Source: Dendrolimus kikuchii
Lineage: Eukaryota > Arthropoda > Insecta > Lepidoptera > Lasiocampidae
Reading direction: 5' to 3'
Length of the DNA: 64,000 nt
Assembly (NCBI GenBank): GCA_019925095.2
Contig: CM034389.1
Span: forward strand, 24,229,435 to 24,293,434
Shown one piece after another: positions 62,601-64,000 of this stretch (position 1 is its first letter; each line of letters begins with the position of its first letter). A program made the position numbers and the translations under genes. The notes under the pieces are model-generated. The model ran no database searches. It was not told the origin of the DNA and saw nothing but the letters and a program-made list of their open reading frames with translations.

Positions 62601-63321
62601 GTACACGATCAATTTGATCATGGAAGGTGTGTCGTGGCCTTCCGCGACTTCTGCATCCATATTTTTTTTATAAATAATATTTTTGATTGTCGCATTCTTT
62701 TTTGAGTTATTATCACTACCTCCACTTTAAATAGCATTTTTCATCTGCATACAGCGTTGTCATCTGCCAGAAAAATAATACAGTAGGTAATGAAAGAAAC
62801 ATAAATTTAATTCGGAAAATCGCAACAATTTCTGAAGTTATGAAAATAGCGGGCATTAATTAGCAAATGGCGTCACATGCGAGTGATAAAAATTAGAATT
62901 ACATCCGTCGTCGTCATTTTCACTATATTTAGTATTAAAGTGAGACAAAAGGAAGGATCAATTGCGCTTCCAAGGAGCTTATTTATTCCCGTAATGTGAA
63001 ACTTTGTGGAATTCATATATATTTTTTTCACCTAAGTACCTATTTTACCGCACGTTCCGTTGGATGATGCGTAATTTTTAAGTTTCGAACAATGTATACA
63101 GAATTCGTAAATGCATTTTTGAGCAAATGTGTTGAAAAAAAATTTTAAGTATCTAACTATAGTAACAAAGAATTCTTGTTGAAATTTCAGGATAGATATA
63201 CGTACTTGTCGCCATGCCAGGCTGGTTGTTTGGATAGTCTACAACTGGACAACACAACGTGGATGTACCGGAATTGTTCGTGTATCGATGGCACCATGCG
63301 AGGAGAGGAAGCTATCAACGC
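24277..63321 (+). CDS. Oatp: Organic anion transporting polypeptide (OATP/SLCO family), 3'-partial
   Basis: Membrane carrier of amphipathic organic anions; insect members include an ecdysteroid importer. Eight exons join in phase to 526 codons plus 2 nt. Residues 1-70 are a polar cytoplasmic N-terminus. TM1-TM4 lie near 72-92, 108-131, 139-157 and 208-230, TM5 249-268, TM6 289-315, TM7 ~360-378, TM8 395-416 and TM9 425-446. The OATP signature [11 protein letters not shown] (286-296) straddles exons 3 and 4. FLPKYLE sits at 375-381. Residues 466-515 form the Cys-rich Kazal-like loop ([24 protein letters not shown]). Sequons are NSS 186, NTT 504 and NCS 511. All donors are GT and all acceptors AG. 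TM10-12 and the stop lie past 64000. The family is certain from the signature; the paralogue (for example Oatp74D versus others) is not resolved here. Confidence 0.96.
24373..25112 (+). CDS. Oatp: Oatp exon 2 (N-terminus to TM4)
   Basis: The acceptor TTTCTTCTTGTTGCAG precedes it and the donor ATGG|GTGAGT ends it. Encodes residues 2-248 and one further base. It holds the Pro/Glu-rich N-terminus, TM1 ([20 protein letters not shown]), the conserved block [23 protein letters not shown] (residues 117-139), the first external loop with NSS, and TM4 with [14 protein letters not shown]. Marked GC enrichment relative to flanking introns. Confidence 0.96.
25113..25908 (+). other. Start of Oatp intron 2, no repeats recognised
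   Basis: AT-rich intronic DNA with a short GC-richer block near 25710-25760; no exon-like ORF. Confidence 0.5.
25909..26508. mobile_element. TTAA-flanked MITE, copy 2, carrying an SL element
   Basis: TTAA at 25905-25908 and 26509-26512. The termini CTCCCTCACCGCGAGCATTC and their complement at 26481-26500 are almost perfect. The SL copy at 26092-26385 interrupts it at ATG|C, compared with the uninterrupted GATGTAATGCTCGG in copy 1 (7300-7313). The empty element would be about 305 bp. Confidence 0.8.
26092..26385 (+). repeat. SL element nested in TTAA MITE
   Basis: Full length but with a ~19-bp deletion after CTGTCGTAAGAG (the GGCGACAAAACAACCCACA segment is missing). Preceded by a T-run, ends CAATAAAAAAAAAA. 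Confidence 0.85.
26509..26823. other. Intronic AT-rich DNA, nothing recognised
   Basis: No feature supported. Confidence 0.5.
26824..27110 (+). repeat. SL element
   Basis: Full 5' end. It lacks the GCAAATGTCCATAGGCGATGG block near the tail and ends CATGCAATACA. Confidence 0.85.
27194..27334. mobile_element. TA-flanked foldback MITE, 141 bp
   Basis: TA at 27192-27193 and 27335-27336. The ends CTGGCCGGTTCC and TGCCCGGTTCC (inverted) continue into long imperfect arms (CTTACCATTCACTTGCC against the complement of GGTAAATGAATGGTCG). Resembles 30252-30383. Size and TA flanks fit a Tc1/mariner-type MITE. Confidence 0.6.
27337..27786. other. Intronic AT-rich DNA, nothing recognised
   Basis: ORFs on both strands of ~80 codons have no domain; a TATTATATATTA run lies near 27665. 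Confidence 0.5.
27787..27885 (-). repeat. SL/LINE-F 3' tail fragment
   Basis: Only the last ~100 bp (TTATTGCTGGAGTACAGCAGG to CAGAGGTGCTATTA). Strongly diverged, ahead of a full-length SL copy in the other orientation. Confidence 0.7.
27961..28269 (+). repeat. SL element, full length
   Basis: Near-consensus, with a small deletion around CACCTAAAGTATGACG. Confidence 0.9.
28270..28886. other. Intronic AT-rich DNA, nothing recognised
   Basis: C/T-rich 28300-28540 region with no exon signature. Confidence 0.5.
28891..29434 (+). mobile_element. Solo LTR 2, same family as LTR 1
   Basis: TGCTACAACTT...CTCGTAACA, flanked by ATAT at 28887-28890 and 29435-29438. TATAAAG at 29184-29190 is followed 30 bp later by the canonical arthropod initiator TCAGT (29213-29217). 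It keeps a ~100-bp segment (TTATTAGCATACG...TTAGCAGGCTGC) missing from LTR 1. It lies inside Oatp intron 2, in the sense orientation of the gene. Confidence 0.88.
29439..30249. other. Intronic AT-rich DNA, nothing recognised
   Basis: No feature supported. Confidence 0.5.
30252..30383. mobile_element. TA-flanked foldback MITE, 132 bp
   Basis: TA at 30250-30251 and 30384-30385. The ends TGGCCAGTTCC and CTGATCAGTTCC (inverted) are followed by facing CTATTCGTTTGCC and GGCAAATGTATGG arms. Confidence 0.55.
30386..30868. other. Intronic AT-rich DNA, nothing recognised
   Basis: No feature supported. Confidence 0.5.
30869..31045 (-). mobile_element. Helitron 3' fragment (inferred)
   Basis: Its complement ends GCCGCGGGCATATCCTAG|T, a Helitron-like terminus. 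The 5' boundary is not resolved. Confidence 0.4.
31150..31437 (-). mobile_element. Helitron-like repeat N, copy 1
   Basis: Starts ACTAGTTGTGCCGGCGAT on the plus strand and shares blocks with 55208-55572: TTTCGTC.GC, GTAGCCTA.GTTACT, CTGTTATTTTGAC, ACTTCAATTTTATTTATCT. The shared far end gives the true right boundary. Confidence 0.5.
31446..31504 (+). mobile_element. LINE-C stub, 59 bp
   Basis: Only the last ~40 bp of LINE-C plus the (ATGT)n tail. Flanked by an exact CAGAAGAC duplication (31438-31445, 31505-31512), so this is a genuine severely 5'-truncated insertion. Confidence 0.8.
31585..31740 (-). mobile_element. LINE-C 3' end, ~155 bp
   Basis: Tail CATACATACATAATAAC then the conserved end up to GCTCCTGACATCACC. 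TTAATTTTATTTAC (31571-31584) and TTAATTTTTTTACA (31745-31758) form a near-matching duplication. Confidence 0.8.
31741..32186. other. Intronic AT-rich DNA, nothing recognised
   Basis: No feature supported. Confidence 0.5.
32189..32667. mobile_element. pogo/Tigger-like MITE, 479 bp
   Basis: TA at 32187-32188 and 32668-32669. The left end CAGCGTAAACTCCATGTAAC and the inverted right end GAGTGTAAACTCTATATAAC match over ~26 bp with about five differences. They have the AACTC..TATAACG style of pogo/Tigger termini. No transposase. Confidence 0.7.
32670..33299. other. Intronic AT-rich DNA, nothing recognised
   Basis: Long T- and A-runs (33040-33200) only. Confidence 0.5.
33300..33430 (+). repeat. 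TL1 SINE body fragment, old
   Basis: ACCATGCACATTTTAG, TTTTCTGACCCAATATGCG and ACGGTGAAAGTAAACATC correspond in order to the TL1 body at 9800-9875. The tRNA-like head is gone. Confidence 0.6.
33431..33858. other. Intronic AT-rich DNA, nothing recognised
   Basis: No feature supported. Confidence 0.5.
33859..34611 (+). mobile_element. Helitron, 753 bp
   Basis: A|TCTATATATTTAAAAAATC start, then TTAGTCTCGCTAAAACTCG. The end is TTGTCGGGTCAGTTAG|T, with TTAG in place of CTAG. The middle is shared in inverse orientation with 40371-40727. No Rep/Hel coding. Confidence 0.7.
34612..35198. other. Intronic AT-rich DNA, nothing recognised
   Basis: No feature supported. Confidence 0.5.
35199..35790 (+). 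repeat. Retroelement-like 3' end with A-rich region, repeat P
   Basis: Open reading to 35393 without a recognised domain, then ~300 bp that is A-rich on this strand. It ends with the hairpin CGGACAAATCCTGTTCGTCC and GGAGATTAAAAAAAAA. The hairpin and A-rich order recur inverted at 38968-39300. Probably a retroelement end; family unknown. Confidence 0.45.
35856..36330 (+). repeat. Dispersed repeat L, copy 2
   Basis: TTTTTAACTGACTTCCAAAAG start and the same ordered blocks as 10980-11640; somewhat shorter. Confidence 0.6.
36380..36850. other. GC-richer patch, unclassified
   Basis: Distinct composition from its flanks, with CCGGTGTGGCCCCGCC near 36695. A 70-codon minus ORF shows no domain. Likely an old repeat; no second copy found in the window. 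Confidence 0.35.
36851..37469. other. Intronic AT-rich DNA, nothing recognised
   Basis: No feature supported. Confidence 0.5.
37470..37830 (-). repeat. Dispersed repeat Q, copy 1
   Basis: On the minus strand it reads CACCTGATGACGTAGTCTAG, GAAGATAC.TATTCAC, GATTCGAAAACTCC and GGCAGTGCGCACCAA. The first blocks match 54010-54160. Likely a LINE 3' region, common in Lepidoptera. Confidence 0.5.
37831..38967. other. Intronic AT-rich DNA, nothing recognised
   Basis: A short GCATGACC/GGTCATGC inverted repeat at 38373-38399 is the only structure noted. Confidence 0.5.
38968..39300 (-). repeat. Repeat P, inverted copy
   Basis: CTCTCCGGACGAACATGATTG at 38990 is the complement of the hairpin end of the 35199 copy. 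It is followed by a ~280-bp T-rich stretch matching that copy's A-rich part in character. Confidence 0.4.
39305..39470 (-). pseudogene. LINE-D-like C-terminal remnant
   Basis: The minus strand reads [21 protein letters not shown], then [13 protein letters not shown]. The corresponding GGACTCGTC and CGTCCTAC blocks occur at 17700-17745. Short and truncated. Confidence 0.6.
39487..39750 (-). repeat. SL element, old copy
   Basis: Most diverged of the long SL copies; missing the GCGCATTTGTAGCACC region. Confidence 0.8.
39751..40370. other. Intronic AT-rich DNA, nothing recognised
   Basis: No feature supported. Confidence 0.5.
40371..40727 (-). mobile_element. Helitron 3' part, cut by LTR 3
   Basis: The complement ends GCCAGGTGAGCTAG|T at 40371. 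The interior (AAACCTTCCCTG, CAAATGTTTGACAGGTAGG and AACATCAAACGTTCGAC blocks) is an inverted copy of 33900-34250. The 5' half is replaced by the LTR fragment at 40728. Confidence 0.65.
40728..41052 (-). mobile_element. LTR 3, truncated, same family
   Basis: On the minus strand TGTTACAACTCGGGTCCCGAC starts at 41052, with ATAT directly outside (41053-41056). It includes the TATAAAA box and GGCAGTCGAG initiator region but lacks the U5 end. An interrupted C-run sits at 40764-40785. Confidence 0.75.
41165..41641 (+). mobile_element. Helitron 3' part
   Basis: Ends GTCGGGAGAACTCTAG|T at 41641. The interior is the inverse of the 21567-22274 element (GCGCTGCAATCGCG, CAGGTTGGCTTCGACTC blocks). The 5' end is not found. 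Confidence 0.6.
41667..41870 (-). repeat. TL2 tRNA-derived SINE, copy 1
   Basis: On the minus strand CCTCTGCGGTTGAGCGGGCT is an A-box-bearing tRNA-like head and GGGTTCGATTCC (41798-41809) is a perfect B box. A body shared with 53790-53968 follows (TAAATTTCG, AATACACAATGT-like tail). Confidence 0.8.
41871..42879. other. Intronic AT-rich DNA; GC-richer 42650-42880
   Basis: The 42650-42880 part (CACACGGGTACGCAAGCCCG, C/T-rich, GGACGGGCGGCAGCC) is probably an old repeat; class unknown. Confidence 0.45.
42893..43214 (+). mobile_element. LINE-C 3' end, 322 bp, open frame
   Basis: Plus-strand copy. [17 protein letters not shown] runs without interruption through [19 protein letters not shown] to [16 protein letters not shown] and a stop, then the short TATGTATG tail. 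13-bp duplication TATCATTTATGGA at 42880-42892 and 43215-43227. The best-preserved C-terminus of the family in the window. Confidence 0.88.
43228..43744. other. Intronic AT-rich DNA, nothing recognised
   Basis: No feature supported. Confidence 0.5.
43780..44110 (-). pseudogene. LINE-E C-terminal remnant
   Basis: On the minus strand, frames read [19 protein letters not shown], then [20 protein letters not shown] and SRKADPG, the usual C-terminal order of RTE-like LINEs. Broken upstream near 44000 and ends at 43740-43780. Confidence 0.75.
44111..45054. other. Intronic AT-rich DNA, nothing recognised
   Basis: A small GCGCACA/TGTGCGC hairpin at 44366-44384; otherwise nothing. Confidence 0.5.
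45060..45165. repeat. Inverted-repeat segment, possible MITE end
   Basis: GGTGAAAGTTACCTATTTAGG at 45068 faces TGCCTAAATAGGCCTTTCACC at 45141, an imperfect 20-bp stem around a GC-rich ACGAGCGTAGCGAGGGCG loop. No second copy in the window. Confidence 0.5.
45166..46487. other. Intronic AT-rich DNA, nothing recognised
   Basis: ORFs of 60-68 codons (45518, 46236) have no domain. Confidence 0.5.
46488..46620 (+). repeat. SL element, 3' part
   Basis: From CCGGTCTCCGTTTAGAG to AATAAAAAAAAAA; 5'-truncated just before the B-box-like block. Confidence 0.8.
46621..48493. other. Intronic AT-rich DNA, nothing firm
   Basis: A 130-codon minus ORF (47321-47713) has no recognisable domain and is not called. 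The 48300-48480 part weakly resembles 58700-58850. Confidence 0.5.
48494..48781. mobile_element. Long-arm inverted-repeat element, 288 bp
   Basis: Ends CACTGGCCCAC and CACCGGCCCAC (inverted). The arms extend about 85 bp each (CACAAAAAATAA at the tips, TTTCGATGCGCTGAATCC at the inner edges), around a middle with further GGTCCATA repeats. The flanks AATAATTC and TTATTATTC are only loosely alike, so superfamily is open. Confidence 0.75.
48836..49044 (-). mobile_element. Helitron, 209 bp, complete
   Basis: On the minus strand A|TCTTAATATATATAAATCTC at 49044. The hairpin GGCAGAACAACGTCTGCC precedes GGGCCAGCTAG|T at 48836. All three Helitron hallmarks (TC start, 3' hairpin, CTAG before T) are visible. 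Confidence 0.85.
49045..49546. other. Intronic DNA, nothing recognised
   Basis: A GC-richer GTGCGCGGGCGCATCGGTGC spot at 49116; no exon-like ORF. Confidence 0.5.
49547..49745 (-). mobile_element. Helitron-like 3' fragment
   Basis: CTAGCTTTTGCCCGCGGCCTC at 49547 is the complement of a Helitron end. It includes CAGCCGTTCTTGCGTG. The far boundary is uncertain. Confidence 0.5.
49890..50060 (+). pseudogene. LINE-E remnant close to Oatp exon 3
   Basis: AGGCCCAAAAAATGCTGGCTTG and ATGCGAAGTGGAGAAGAAAA match the LINE-E coding order on the plus strand. All frames are broken. It ends ~60 bp before the exon. Confidence 0.55.
50121..50261 (+). CDS. Oatp: Oatp exon 3 (TM5 and signature start)
   Basis: 141 bp, phase 1 at both ends, after a ~25-kb intron; acceptor TTTTCTCTATTACAG and donor CTTG|GTGAGT. 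The joined codon is Ala, giving [25 protein letters not shown] for TM5 (split here: residues 244-268). Ends within the OATP signature. Confidence 0.96.
50262..51438 (+). other. Start of Oatp intron 3, nothing recognised
   Basis: No repeat terminus or exon seen. Confidence 0.5.
51439..51755 (-). repeat. SL element, antisense, full length
   Basis: The tail reads TTTTTTATTGCAG|GAG in the gene direction, a splice-acceptor-like string. Confidence 0.9.
52108..52424 (+). repeat. SL element, sense, full length
   Basis: Near-consensus with a GGATGGATGG 4-bp duplication at 52212-52221. Forms an inverted pair with the copy 350 bp upstream. Confidence 0.9.
52593..52868 (-). repeat. SL element, antisense, internally deleted
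   Basis: Missing ~50 bp around the GGGCATTTGCCCGACTGGATGG block. The tail is TTTAATTGTCTGAG, so the acceptor-like CAG is lost here. Confidence 0.85.
52869..53185. promoter_or_regulatory. CpG-rich island in Oatp intron 3
   Basis: About 300 bp with many CG dinucleotides (GGCGACACGCGCACGATGC, ACGCGGCGTCACCACGG, GGACACGCGACCGCCGCCG) in AT-rich surroundings. No repeat signature. One frame is open over 52810-53181 but begins inside the SL copy and has no domain. Could be a cis-regulatory block, an alternative first exon region or an unrecognised repeat. Confidence 0.3.
53186..53628. other. Intronic DNA, nothing recognised
   Basis: No feature supported. Confidence 0.5.
53629..53656 (-). mobile_element. 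LINE-C tail stub, 28 bp
   Basis: (TACA)n followed by TAACTTCACGCCA, the last bases of LINE-C. Target duplication unclear. Confidence 0.55.
53790..53968 (-). repeat. TL2 tRNA-derived SINE, copy 2
   Basis: Head CCTCTGTGGTTGAGCGGACT and perfect B box GGGTTCGATTCC (53895-53906) on the minus strand, with the same body as 41667-41870. Confidence 0.8.
54010..54160 (+). repeat. Dispersed repeat Q, copy 2
   Basis: CGCCTGATGTCAGGTGGAAAT, AGTCTAAGGTGGAAC and TAGAAGATACCTGTTCACG match the start of the 37470 copy. Confidence 0.5.
54460..54786 (+). pseudogene. LINE-F C-terminal remnant
   Basis: One frame reads [39 protein letters not shown] and, after a small frame change near 54660, [15 protein letters not shown] and [20 protein letters not shown]. 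This order (LCVFYRLY, HRT, WNELP, FKK..., LLGRQ) is the C-terminus of a large group of insect non-LTR elements of the Jockey/CR1 superfamily. It runs straight into the SL-type tail. Confidence 0.75.
54787..54898 (+). repeat. LINE-F 3' end shared with SL
   Basis: GCAGCGCTTTGGTAACATC to TAGCTACAAAAAAATG, aligning block by block with the last ~115 bp of SL. Directly continuous with the LINE-F coding remnant. Confidence 0.75.
55010..55207 (-). mobile_element. Helitron, 198 bp, in tandem
   Basis: The 3' end CCGGGTACAGCTAG|T is at 55010; the 5' end TCGTATATACAAAAATAAACC is at 55207, directly against the next element's CTAG end. Confidence 0.65.
55208..55572 (-). mobile_element. Helitron-like repeat N, copy 2
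   Basis: CTAGCTGTGCCCGCGACGTCG start; same far end as 31150-31437 (ACTTCAATTTTATTTATCT). Contains ~80 bp not present in copy 1. Confidence 0.55.
55573..56099. other. Intronic AT-rich DNA, nothing recognised
   Basis: No feature supported. Confidence 0.5.
56100..56570 (+). pseudogene. LINE-E remnant, badly decayed
   Basis: GGGGCGCTTACGCTGGTACG gives [12 protein letters not shown], followed by the KWRRKK-like AGTAGAGAAGAAAAAGTAG and a 3' stretch ending GGATAATGATGATGC as in other LINE-E ends. Ends ~90 bp before Oatp exon 4. Confidence 0.6.
56664..56795 (+). CDS. Oatp: Oatp exon 4 (TM6)
   Basis: 132 bp. Acceptor TCTCTTTGTTAAG and donor CAAAG|GTTATT, a weak donor (no G at +5). Encodes [20 protein letters not shown] and the cytoplasmic [15 protein letters not shown]. 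Reading through the donor hits a stop after eight codons, so splicing at 56796 is required. Confidence 0.93.
56956..57664 (+). mobile_element. Helitron carrying a nested SL element
   Basis: A|TCTATAATATTATAAAATTG at 56956; GTCGCGGCTATATCCTAG|T at 57664. Without the SL copy it would be about 395 bp. TTCCGCGGGAATTTTT occurs on the left of the SL copy and CCGCGGGAATTTCAA on the right. Confidence 0.7.
57260..57572 (-). repeat. SL element, antisense, nested in Helitron
   Basis: Near-consensus, with TTTTTTTTTATTGCAG|GAG reading in the gene direction. Confidence 0.9.
58005..58169 (+). CDS. Oatp: Oatp exon 5 (central loop and TM7)
   Basis: 165 bp, phase 1 in and out; acceptor CTATTTACAG and donor TCAG|GTACGA. 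Encodes the intracellular loop [20 protein letters not shown] and TM7 up to [10 protein letters not shown]...ANLVS, a strongly conserved OATP stretch. Confidence 0.95.
58195..58260 (-). mobile_element. Helitron 3' fragment
   Basis: TCCGAGGCTACGCTGTGTG and CCCCTAGGTAGTA match the 3' end region of the 21567 element. Confidence 0.5.
58440..58620 (-). repeat. Dispersed repeat K, inverted copy
   Basis: Complement of the 6320-6440 sequence, from AATTCGACCATAATTAA through CTATAATCACAGATTTCGCC. Confidence 0.55.
58621..59168. other. Intronic AT-rich DNA, nothing firm
   Basis: 58700-58850 weakly resembles 48340-48480; class unknown. Confidence 0.45.
59169..59214. repeat. Perfect 20-bp inverted repeat, 6-bp spacer
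   Basis: CGGCCACTTTTCAGTGGCCG, spacer TGATGA, then the exact complement. Each arm also contains an internal GGCCACT/AGTGGCC pair. Confidence 0.85.
59215..59600 (-). mobile_element. Helitron interior fragment
   Basis: CTTGTTAAATTCACTACAAT, CCAACCTGATTTGA, GCGATTGCAGCA and AACAGACAATCAGACAGAC blocks match 21690-22170 in order. The ends are lacking. Confidence 0.6.
59631..59692. repeat. (TA)31 microsatellite
   Basis: About 31 uninterrupted TA units, adjoining the LINE-C tail. Short TA runs reappear on the far side of the LINE copy at 59812-59822. Confidence 0.95.
59693..59812 (-). mobile_element. LINE-C 3' end, ~120 bp, inserted in a TA repeat
   Basis: (TACA)n tail then TAACTTCACGCCAGTTCCC to TTTGACATTC. 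It is bounded by TATATATA on both sides, so the target was the TA repeat and the exact duplication cannot be measured. It ends ~60 bp before Oatp exon 6. Confidence 0.85.
59874..59999 (+). CDS. Oatp: Oatp exon 6 (TM8)
   Basis: 126 bp, phase 1 in and out; acceptor CGTATTTCCAG and donor GCCG|GTAAGT. Encodes [20 protein letters not shown] and the start of TM9. A LINE-C insertion ends about 60 bp before the acceptor. Confidence 0.95.
60060..60300 (+). repeat. Dispersed repeat M, copy 2
   Basis: Collinear with 17341-17580; see GAATCATTATCTTGA and CTTAGTCTTGAGCTAA. Confidence 0.55.
60300..60470 (-). mobile_element. R1L 3' UTR fragment
   Basis: TACGCCGCGGTCAGGGATAC and CGCTAAAACGCCTCGGTATTCC match the UTR blocks of R1L copies A and B in the same orientation. 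A T-run at 60305 marks the former poly(A). Diverged. Confidence 0.6.
60558..60870 (-). repeat. SL element, antisense, abutting Oatp exon 7
   Basis: Near-consensus copy in intron 6. Its 5' end GCACGGAT stops at 60870, leaving 21 bp to the exon; the T-run plus ATTGCAG|GAG lies at its left end. Confidence 0.92.
60892..61031 (+). CDS. Oatp: Oatp exon 7 (TM9 and start of Kazal-like loop)
   Basis: 140 bp, ends in phase 0; acceptor ATGTTTTACAG and donor CAG|GTTAGT. Encodes [12 protein letters not shown] and the first half of the Cys-rich loop ([19 protein letters not shown]). An antisense SL copy ends only 21 bp upstream of the exon. Confidence 0.95.
61032..61684. other. Start of Oatp intron 7, nothing firm
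   Basis: A GGAGGGAACCTCC 13-bp near-palindrome at 61448 and the 61440-61560 stretch look repeat-like, but no partner was found. Confidence 0.45.
61685..61920 (+). repeat. Dispersed repeat J, best copy
   Basis: See 165-385. CAGCTGAATTGTAGG start, AAAACTGCACAGCACAACATC near the end. Confidence 0.5.
61921..62435. other. Intronic DNA, nothing recognised
   Basis: An 89-codon plus ORF (62142-62411) has hydrophobic stretches but no family signature and no good splice context; not called. Confidence 0.45.
62436..62660 (-). mobile_element. LINE-C 3' end, 225 bp
   Basis: Tail (TACA)n at 62436, conserved end to CGCGACTTCTGCATCC. 10-bp duplication ATTTTTTTTA at 62426-62435 and 62661-62670. Confidence 0.85.
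62671..63190. other. End of Oatp intron 7, nothing recognised
   Basis: AT-rich; leads into the exon 8 acceptor. Confidence 0.5.
63191..63321 (+). CDS. Oatp: Oatp exon 8 (end of Kazal-like loop)
   Basis: 131 bp, ends in phase 2; acceptor TTGAAATTTCAG and donor AACGC|GTGAGT. Encodes [11 protein letters not shown], the sequons NTT and NCS, and [15 protein letters not shown]. The next exon should start with one base completing Ala and carry TM10; it is outside the window. Confidence 0.95.
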
Positions 63322-63718
63322 GTGAGTTACATCTACGTATTTGACGAACCTGTAATCCTTTTATAATCACCTGTTTTATTACCCATGATATTTATATGAT
63401 CTGTAATTCTTTTAATAGTTTGTCTTCATTATTCACTATCACTTGTTTGCGTTGATTTTCTAAGTATTGAAATGTAGCCATCTATTCTAAATCTCTAATT
63501 CCTTTGTGTTTATGGCCGGCCTTCGAGTAGGACAACATAATCAATTTTTATCGTTCAAATTTCCCTGCAAGTTCTTAGATGCCATGTAGTTTTGTAGTGT
63601 TACAAGTTCGTGAATTTCAATTACTGCTCTGTGAGTGTTTACTGGGGAGTTCATGTTTGTTTTGCAAATATATAAGGTCGGCCCATTGAGTCTGAGATAG
63701 TTGAGTTTCAACTGCGAT
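63322..63718. other. Start of Oatp intron 8, nothing recognised
   Basis: AT-rich; no exon for TM10 found before the window end. Confidence 0.5.
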
Positions 63719-64000
63719 TTTTTTATTTTATTTTTATTGCAGGAGATCAGCAGACAGGCAGACGGCCCACTTGATGGATAGCGGTTACCATCGCCTATGG
63801 ACATTTGCAACACCAAAGTGGCTACAAATGCGCTGCTGCTCTCTTAAGGGAGACTGGAACCTGGTCACTAATGCCGGAACACAACTCAAGGTTGTTATAG
63901 CGACATACTTTAGACCATGGGTGGTAGCCATCCAGTCGGGCAAATGCCCTACCACCTGGCTGTGGGATATTAAGTCGCCTCTTACGACAGGCCGCCCGGC
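63719..64000 (-). repeat. SL element, antisense, cut by window end
   Basis: Near-consensus from the T-rich tail (TTTTTATTGCAG|GAG) to CGACAGGCCGCCCGGC; the remaining ~35 bp of the 5' end lie outside. Confidence 0.92.

Noticed and set aside
1..64000. CRISPR arrays, operons, prophage or bacterial genes
   Set aside because: No short regularly spaced repeats and no prokaryotic gene organisation; spliced exons and eukaryotic retroelements dominate.

Overview
The window looks like a stretch of a lepidopteran (moth or butterfly) nuclear chromosome: AT-rich, intron-rich, no operons, and packed with insect element classes (A|TC...CTAG|T Helitrons, tRNA-headed SINEs, R1-clade LINEs next to CCTAA telomere-like DNA, mariner, hAT and TTAA-flanked MITEs). 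The order is inferred from this mixture; no species can be named.

Only one host gene is convincing. It is a plus-strand organic anion transporting polypeptide (OATP/SLCO, MFS-type transporter). Eight coding exons can be joined with consistent phase: 24277-24281, 24373-25112, 50121-50261, 56664-56795, 58005-58169, 59874-59999, 60892-61031 and 63191-63321. They encode 526 complete codons (12-TM topology up to the Kazal-like loop between TM9 and TM10). The last TMs and the stop lie beyond the window. The start codon sits on a 5-nt coding stub separated from the main exon by a 91-bp intron. A GC-rich leader with a strong donor at 23531 probably marks the 5' end. Intron 2 is about 25 kb.

Layout. 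1-23.4 kb: gene-free, with two hAT MITEs, two nested R1-clade LINEs in a telomere-like target, tRNA-SINEs, a TTAA-flanked MITE, Helitrons, LINE 3' ends, a dead mariner and a solo LTR. 23.4-25.1 kb: Oatp leader and exons 1-2. 25.1-50.1 kb: the giant intron, full of SINEs, a second solo LTR, a pogo-like MITE, Helitrons and LINE stubs. 50.1-64 kb: Oatp exons 3-8 with SINEs, Helitrons and LINE ends in every larger intron.

Recurrent families, with names used below. SL: ~310-bp SINE-like unit with 5' end ATCCGTGCAGG and 3' end CAATAAAA. TL1 and TL2: tRNA-headed SINEs. LINE-C: 5'-truncated LINE ends with an (ATGT)n tail. LINE-D, LINE-E, LINE-F: other LINE C-terminal remnants. R1L: R1-clade LINE. The most informative structures are the nested R1L pair, the LINE-like 3' tail of SL, the ready-made splice acceptor on antisense SL copies (one copy ends 21 bp before Oatp exon 7), and solo LTRs with TATA plus initiator in a conserved ATAT target.
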